From Phoronis australis (taxonomy: Eukaryota > Phoronida > Phoronidae), in the NCBI GenBank assembly GCA_002633005.1, contig NMRA01000014.1, positions 87,150 to 151,149 on the forward strand: a stretch of 64,000 nucleotides of DNA, read 5' to 3'. Under the pieces are notes generated by a model. That model searched no databases. It had not been told where the DNA came from and worked only from the letters and a program-made list of their open reading frames with translations. A program made the translations under genes and the position numbers. Positions 59,201 to 64,000 of the stretch are shown here, in pieces; position 1 is the stretch's first letter; each line of letters starts with the position of its first letter.

Positions 59201-60633
59201 TCTAAATGTGGAGCAGCTACAACTCTGTCCGAGGGTGGTTTAGTGTTTAGTCAGTAAAACTTATAAACCATGATTGTGTATGGTACAAATTCAATGCCAA
59301 TGACCCCTAGTGGTTAAAAGCACAAATTTGGGTTATAACAGTTGCGACTCTCATAGTGAAAGGAAGCAATTGAATAAAAGTTAAAACAAGGGAAGTTCTA
59401 ATTGGGTTAAAACCGTGTGAACGCAGCACAAGTCCACATCCATTAAGTTGGACTATGAACAGAAAGGATTCTGCCTTCTCACTCAGAATATTGTGACCTC
59501 TGTGTACAAATAGAGGACACACTAACACCTCATACTCAAGCACAAGAGTATGCCCACAGTGTGCTATTCGTCCAAGAATGAATTTTTTCTATTGGAATTA
59601 ATTTTCAGTGTCCGAAAATCACGCGACTTTACCGTACAAAATATGAAGTGCAAACACACAAAAGTCATGTTGATATGTTCATCATACTCTAGAAATCAAT
59701 TAAAGATAAGTTACTGTACTGACACATAAACACTTGCTGACAGTGACCACTTGCTGACAGTGACCACTTGCTGACAGTGACCACTTGCTGACAGTGACCA
59801 CTTTCTGACAGTGACCACTTGCTGACAGTGACCACTTGCTGACAGTGACCGCCTCAGTTGGTTTGTCTGGGGTAAAAAAAAGTATGCTTTCAATTCTGGG
59901 TGGTGTTATTTTAAATAATTTGAAGGTGTGTTCTACCATACTGAGGAGACTGGCTATCATCCGGACTATCATAATACATACCACATTTTAGGCACAGGTA
60001 TGTTGACGTAGTTCCCTGCCCCCCAATAGCCATTTTCCCAAAAAGCAGCAACAGGGTGAAAAACACCATGTTGTTACCATGCCTAGTTGGTGAACAGTGT
60101 TTTGGCATTTTTGTATTTAAGCATGGGGATATTTTCCAGTGTTTTTGTAAATTCTGTACAACCACAGTACCATCAAATTTACACGGCTGCATGTTGGGAT
60201 GACTTAAAAACATCTCAAAATATGAATGAAAGATATCGTGTTTCTTCCCAGGGAACTTGGCCTGCCTTTCACACCAGAATTAGAAATTGGGTCAAACGAA
60301 AAATACTTGCTCTGACAACACCAAAGAGCTGTTAGTCTCACCCTCTGGTCATCAACAGAAGACCCTACCACACAGTTTGGTTGACAATTTATACAGTCTC
60401 AACAATTAAATGTTCTTATGTGTAGGCCTTGATCTTGAAATTAGTCTAGGCACATCTCTTCTACTCAAGAAGCCATGAGATTTGGTAGTATATAACCCTA
60501 TACGTGCCAGCAAAGCATACCTTGACAAATCAGAAGAATACCATCGAGTCATTGTACGGTGTGAAAACAGCGGCACCCTCTGATGGAGCACGTGGAAATA
60601 CACATTCTCAAATGTATAAATGTTCAATGTAAC
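47097..60633 (-). CDS. REV3L: DNA polymerase zeta catalytic subunit REV3L, C-terminal 654 aa (partial gene)
   Basis: Twelve minus-strand exons: 60521-60633, 58884-59025, 58210-58518, 55084-55166, 54164-54341, 52951-53060, 52616-52730, 51798-51935, 50628-50818, 49160-49387, 47542-47770, 47097-47225. Total 1965 nt, in frame throughout. REV3L is the family-B polymerase of translesion synthesis, acting in the nucleus with REV7, POLD2 and POLD3. Visible parts: FENVYFHVLHQR and VRGNIDIIKKLDLIGQ before the palm; motif A DFQSLYPSIMIAYN with its catalytic aspartate; motif B RQLGLKLIANVTYGYTSANF; motif C YGDTDS; LQTKKRYVGFMYE; DAKGIETVRRDSC; and VPYVIVYGTPGLPLIQLVRR. It ends with a zinc module (CLLCGELSIDGVCAQC) and a second four-cysteine module (CASC..C....C) that binds an iron-sulfur cluster in B-family polymerases. 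No catalytic residue is missing. The N-terminal and exonuclease-like parts lie upstream, probably beyond 64000. One intron contains the assembly gap and a DNA transposon. Confidence 0.96.
47542..47770 (-). CDS. REV3L: REV3L exon with zinc module
   Basis: Encodes YNELPKFNKVTPM, GTISQYFASRDCLLCGELS, IDGVCAQCRSKPQQTAVVMN and ELIRKWERSHNALNK. CysA is C..C plus C..C. Donor GTAACA. Confidence 0.95.
49160..49387 (-). CDS. REV3L: REV3L exon (thumb/C-terminal core)
   Basis: Encodes KLLRSDRRSEPRVGERVPYV, IVYGTPGLPLIQLVRRPDEV, LRLNVTYYITKQVLPPLSRI, FSLLGVNVFLW. Donor GTGAGC. Confidence 0.96.
50628..50818 (-). CDS. REV3L: REV3L exon
   Basis: Encodes ILERSIKVLFTTKDVSQVKQ, YVMKQCLKISDGRVSMQDLT, FAREYRGAAGYKPGACVPAL, EISR. 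Donor GTAAGT. Confidence 0.95.
51798..51935 (-). CDS. REV3L: REV3L exon (KKRY motif)
   Basis: Encodes VYLPCVLQTKKRYVGFMYET, PEQTEPVFDAKGIETVRRDS, CAAVPK. KKRY contacts the template-primer in B-family polymerases. Donor GTATCT. Confidence 0.96.
52162..52294. repeat. Minisatellite, 19-bp unit, 7 copies
   Basis: Tandem ATCAATTGTATTTTTGTGC units in a REV3L intron. Confidence 0.95.
52616..52730 (-). CDS. REV3L: REV3L exon after motif C
   Basis: Encodes MFILLKGRSKEQAFKIGYEI, VEAVTAVNPKPVKLKFEK. Its first base completes the serine of YGDTDS. Donor GTATGT. Confidence 0.95.
52951..53060 (-). CDS. REV3L: REV3L exon with motif C
   Basis: Encodes VADSIVRKARETLERAIKQV, EETKRWNARVVYGDTDS. YGDTDS carries two catalytic aspartates. 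Donor GTAAGG. Confidence 0.95.
53661..53930. repeat. Minisatellite, 22-bp unit, about 12 copies
   Basis: Units like CACATGGAGTGGTCATCCTA, variable at the GGAGTGG part (GGACTGG, GCAGTGG, AGAGTGG). It lies in a REV3L intron. Confidence 0.95.
54164..54341 (-). CDS. REV3L: REV3L exon with motif B
   Basis: Encodes MVKEILDTRIMVKTAMKLC, RQLGLKLIANVTYGYTSANF, SGRMPCVE. Donor GTTTGT. Confidence 0.95.
54826..55069. repeat. Minisatellite, 78-bp unit, 3 full copies
   Basis: Pyrimidine-rich units with CTCTCCCCACACTGTGACCC and CACCTCCATCTCCCAAAGCA. The starts at 54826, 54904, 54982 and 55060 are exactly 78 bp apart. The period creates a repetitive open frame on both strands. It ends 14 bp before REV3L exon 55084-55166 on the genomic map. 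Confidence 0.95.
55084..55166 (-). CDS. REV3L: REV3L exon (SPNG region)
   Basis: Encodes KLSLDDLNISPNGVVFVKPH, IRKGIISR; matches SPNGV.FVKP..RKG. 83 nt. Acceptor TTTCAG, donor GTAATG. Confidence 0.92.
55404..55719. repeat. Minisatellite, 36-bp unit, about 9 copies
   Basis: Units with TGTGTAGTCACATTAGAGAG and GACATATGAACAGCCT. The 36-bp period gives long repetitive open frames on both strands. It lies immediately left of the TIR transposon. Confidence 0.96.
55750..57895. mobile_element. TIR DNA transposon with TA target duplication, containing the assembly gap
   Basis: The left end CCGTAATCGTTCGGGTTAAC and the reverse complement of the right end, CCGTAATTGTTTGGGTTAAC, match with two differences. 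Both continue with GCCC. Each end is flanked by TA. Subterminal motifs (GTTAACCGCCCATCCCC, GGTTAAGCGCCC) recur inside both ends. TA duplication fits the Tc1/mariner/pogo group, but 890 internal bases are N and no transposase is visible, so class and autonomy are open. Confidence 0.8.
56749..57638. other. Assembly gap (890 N)
   Basis: Run of N inside the TIR transposon. The apparent open frame through it is an artefact. Confidence 1.
58210..58518 (-). CDS. REV3L: REV3L exon with motif A
   Basis: Encodes YRVESMMLRLAKPQNFIAVS, VVVVDFQSLYPSIMIAYNYC, FSTCLGRLESWSQL and KFGCTHLDIDNNTLT. 309 nt, phase 0 at both ends. The donor GTAACT is chosen because the joined length to SPNG then differs from the vertebrate protein by only one residue. 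Confidence 0.94.
58884..59025 (-). CDS. REV3L: REV3L exon
   Basis: Encodes WKVIENCVSRVRGNIDIIKK, LDLIGQASEFARIYGIEFYH, VLSRGSQ. It matches the R.RGN...L..LDLIG..SE.AR.FGI.F.HVL.RGSQ block of REV3L. Confidence 0.95.
59731..59850. repeat. Minisatellite, 18-bp unit, about 6-7 copies
   Basis: Tandem CACTTGCTGACAGTGACC units in a REV3L intron. Confidence 0.95.
60521..60633 (-). CDS. REV3L: REV3L exon, most upstream found
   Basis: Encodes VTLNIYTFENVYFHVLHQRV, PLFSHRTMTRWYSSDLSR. YTFENV.FHVLHQR.PLF is a REV3L signature. Acceptor TTTTTCAG; further exons must precede it. Confidence 0.94.
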
Positions 60634-62190
60634 CTGAAAAACATACCAGTGCTGTTTTTTCTAAAAACACTTTATTTAACTTTTCTAGTTGCAATACATG
60701 TTCTACGGAGCATATAGTTTTGGTAAAATATACACTTTAGGACATTGAAAGAGTATATGGTGAGAATGACATGATTACTCTATTAAGTAATATACAGTCA
60801 ATGCCATGTAAATATACATTACAAATCTGAACTATGGCTCCTGAAATATAATACCATGTTTAAGAAAGGACTTCTCGAATCAATAGTTTCTTATGACATT
60901 GACAGAAATTGCTGCCCACAAAACAGAACAAATTATACATGAATAGTCCTTGGGGACATTCAGTACAATCTGATAAGGAAATAACAGAGCCATTAACACT
61001 GAATACTGGACTCTTTATTCATCAACACATTTGTGACCTTACAACTGCTAAACAGCTCAAAAAGAACAAGATCTGCTGAAGTGCCTAGGGACACAATTTG
61101 CTATCACATCTACTTGTTATTAGCCTTAAACCTGCATAGCACTACATAGGACAATCGTGGATTCAAGCTTAAATATGAGAAACCAAAGAAAAAAATCGAA
61201 ATAATTCTAATGTCAAAATCATTGAAGCTATGTGTCTGGGCATGGCATAAAAATGCCTCAGTGGCTAATAACTGATTGACCACTTCCTTCTCCATATGTC
61301 ACCAAGTGTAATCAACACTCATATCTCAACAGCATTATATGTCAGTGACTACGCAAGCCACAATTAAACAGGTGATTTTGATGGACAAATGGACCCCACG
61401 TATTAAAATTAACATGCATCATAACTAATTTAACGTGACAAAGTGATTAAATAAATCAGACAAGGCGGTGGTGACGGTGGTGGGTAGAAGTGACAAACAT
61501 GGCATTCAAGTGGCACAAACGTGGGAATAGAATCATTTTTGCATTACTTTAAAAAAATGATAAACTTTAAGAATTCAAAAATACGGACAATAACAAAGAA
61601 ATTCATTGTATAACTTGACATTTTGTTTTAATTAAATCTTAAGCATCTTCAGGAGAGTAAAGCATAAGCATCAAGTGTTACAATAGAAAGTCACTCAGTT
61701 GAAACACACAACAGCTAATAGCAGGATAGGCCAAACAAAGATAATATCATGGTAATCATTGGTTTTGGTCTATGTTATTTATGGTGCAGTTTGTTTAATT
61801 GTCCATTTTCTCCCAAAAAAGTTTGAGGTCTGGACTGAAATTGATGAAAATGACCAGCTGTAAATAGTGAGGCACAGCTTTTAAAATGAGCTGCACTGCA
61901 GAATAGAATCAATTACAACTCTTTTTGGCCATACAATACCATACAATAGCTGCACGTTGAAAGAGGTCTGGTTGGCATTTGTTCAAACTTACCCGGTAGT
62001 TACTATCTGTAATTTCTTAAGTAATAATCTGAACGTCATTAGTAGCTATGATAACCTATTGTTTGTATCTCTCGTTGTGCACTGTGATTCAACTGGTGTC
62101 TTATTTGAACACAAGATCTTTTCTACAATTATCTGAAAATGCTTTTCAGTCAATAAAGCTATTTCTTTGTTATCGCTGTAACTTTTAATT
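60634..62190. other. REV3L intron, no exon seen
   Basis: AT-rich sequence. I looked on the minus strand for the expected preceding REV3L block (exonuclease-like domain, GYEIQ..SWGYL type) and did not find it. Confidence 0.5.
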
Positions 62191-62192
62191 CT

Positions 62193-63180
62193 TAAACAAG
62201 AGCAAAGCAGAGCGTTGAAATGTGCCGATGAATGCACCGCAAACGGTGTGCTTCTAGGAATTTCTATTTGTATCATAAAATGGCTACTGGATAGTGCAAA
62301 ATACGTCAAATCCATCCGAAAACAGGAACATGCCATCATTTCTTTAATAGAAAGCTATTTACCAATTTCCATAACAAGAGCAACGCAGAGCATTGAAAGG
62401 CGCCCACAAATACACTGCAAACAGTGCGCTTCTAGGGGTGTTTATTTGTATCATAAAAATGGCCACTAGATGGTGTAAAATACTTCATAAAACAGGAAAA
62501 TGTCACCGTTTTTAACAGAAAGCTATTCACCATATTTCATGAAAGTCCGTCAAGGGACTTTAGAGAAACAGAGGAAAAAAGGAAATTGTCACTAGTGGGC
62601 AGAGCATGTGTCGTCTGAAAATTGTCGTCTTCTGTTGTCGACTTCATATAAATACACTTCCTAAATTTAACAAAGATCCTGCAGAGGGCTTTGGAGATAC
62701 AGGTATGAGTGCAAAAAATGCCACTAGGAGGTGCACAATTGTTGAAGTCGTCGGACAATCATTGTCAATTGTCTTCATAGTAAGAAGTTACATGCCAGTT
62801 TTCACAATCATCCTTAGAGCAGTTTGGTTGATAGAGAGGCGGACTCGAAAACAGTAAAAATGGCCACTAGGTAGCGCAAAATACCTTGAATCCATCCAAA
62901 AACGAGATGCCTATGCGCTAAATTTCACAAAAATCCATTGAGGACATTTAGAGATAGAGGTAAACGTAAAAAAAATAAAACTGCCACTAGGGGGCACACC
63001 AGTAATCGAATCCGTCCGAAATTTGTCGTCATCTATCATCACCTTCATTGGAACCCATATGCCAAATTTCATTGAGATCCTGTTATGAGATACAACTGCG
63101 AACACCGGACGCCAGACACCCAGACGCCCATGCAGAGATGACGGCAATTTGCATCCAAATGTATGTGGACCCATAAAAAA
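62193..63180 (+). repeat. Dispersed repeat family 1, copy E, with duplicated head
   Basis: The head ACAAGAGCAAAGCAGAGC occurs at about 62197 and again as ACAAGAGCAACGCAGAGC at about 62367. CTCF-like cores lie at 62463-62475, 62721-62734, 62863-62876 and 62983-62996 (CCACTAGGGGGCAC). The end GATGACGGCAATTTGC precedes a degenerate CAAATGTATGTGG terminus. Confidence 0.82.
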
Positions 63181-63299
63181 TACAGTGGTTGAAGACTCCC
63201 ATGGTCCCTAATTTTGCGACTAAAATTTATTCAACTTCTTTAAATTGGTGTATCATGTTTGGGATTTTGAAAAAAGGGAAAACCTAATAATATTTAACA

Positions 63300-64000
63300 A
63301 CATGAAATGCTGTAAACATTCTGGGGCATAAACCAACTGGGGCATAAACCAACTGGGACGTAAACATTTTTGTTTATGCCCATGCCTTACTTTCAAAAAT
63401 GTTCGGATGAAGTGCCCACCCTCCACTTTTAAGAATTTTTAATAAAGCTTGGACTGCTTAAGCTACCCACTATTCATAAATTGCTTCATTGGAAGTTGGT
63501 TTTCAAAACAGCAAGATGGGAAATTCAAATGAAGAAACCAGGTAAAGTTGAAGAAGTCTAGTCACAGCCACCTCCAGGGACATCTTATAGTCTGTGTCTT
63601 CTGCACTATTGAAACTGACACTGAGACTGTACACAGCCACAGACCCTCACTCTATGTTATAAACATTCATATGACAGATCAGTCATGGAAAACTAGCAGG
63701 TACTTTAACATGTATTTTCTCCTTTCTAAAGTTGCATTAGTATCTAATCCTATATACATGTCAGTTAGAGAGTGATGATTCAACTTTACATCAGCAACCA
63801 GCCATGTGGCAAATTCTTTGAACATTGGGTCGGGGTCTGTGAACATCCAGTTTGAAGGTCATGGGTGCCCTTAGTAACTATCTGCTTCAGGTTAAGCACC
63901 CATGTACCGATAAGCCCCGAACCCCAATTTCTGATTTAAGCACCCATCACTGGTTAAGTGCTCACACCCCATTTACAGGTCCACCAATTGAAGCACCCAG
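63300..64000. repeat. Degenerate repeat related to the TIR transposon
   Basis: Contains GGTTAAGCACCCATGTACCG, TTTAAGCACCCATCACTGG and GGTTAAGTGCTCACACCCC, resembling the subterminal GTTAAGCGCCCATCCCCGAC motifs of the 55750-57895 element. GGGGCATAAACCAACT is repeated at about 63322-63354. It runs off the window end. Confidence 0.5.

Noticed and set aside
2199-60633. CENP-S/MHF1 and REV3L proximity as a functional DNA-repair cluster
   Set aside because: Unrelated genes (mitofusin, insulin) lie between them, and animals rarely cluster such genes; coincidence is the simpler reading.
63548-63620. Minus-strand YKMSLEVAVTR resembling a REV3L block
   Set aside because: Similarity is limited to a few residues, the following residues do not match, and no donor fits in phase.
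1-64000. tRNA or rRNA genes
   Set aside because: I looked for A/B-box-like pairs and cloverleaf ends and found none I could support by eye; a dedicated scan such as tRNAscan was not possible.

Overview
The window is animal nuclear DNA: about 38-40% G+C, intron-rich, with GT/AG-bounded exons whose phases agree, many minisatellites and dispersed repeats, and one assembly gap (890 N). I reconstructed four protein-coding genes by reading exons, checking splice phases and comparing with remembered animal families. A complete insulin-type gene carries the two extra cysteines seen in molluscan insulin-related peptides (one near the B-chain N terminus, one at A4). This points to a mollusc or a close lophotrochozoan; the species cannot be told.

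Layout: (1) 2199-10361, minus strand: CENP-S/MHF1, four coding exons, 138 aa. Its introns hold a decayed LINE, copies of a repeat family carrying CTCF-like motifs, and a large inverted repeat. (2) 14915-34386, plus strand: a mitofusin, 17 constitutive coding positions, 775 aa. One position (12) is present as two alternative 103-nt exons, 12a and 12b, which look mutually exclusive. Exon 5 has a 67-bp tandem duplication of its acceptor. (3) 34.4-43.4 kb: mostly unexplained sequence with one or two weak coding candidates on the minus strand. (4) about 43.43-46.34 kb, plus strand: insulin-related peptide with a TATA promoter, a 5'UTR exon, a signal peptide/B-chain exon and an A-chain exon. (5) 47.04-60.63 kb, minus strand: the last 12 exons (654 aa) of REV3L, the DNA polymerase zeta catalytic subunit, running from just before the polymerase core to the C-terminal cysteine modules. 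The rest of the gene must lie beyond 60.6 kb, probably outside the window. A TIR DNA transposon with TA target sites contains the N gap inside one REV3L intron.

The genes do not form a pathway. CENP-S/MHF1 (Fanconi anaemia/centromere) and REV3L (translesion synthesis) both act in interstrand-crosslink tolerance, but they are about 37 kb apart with mitofusin and insulin between them, so the proximity is probably chance. The observations most worth following are the paired mitofusin exons 12a/12b, the duplicated 3' splice site of mitofusin exon 5, the eight-cysteine insulin with a C-terminal extension, and the repeat family that scatters CTCF-core-like motifs through the locus.
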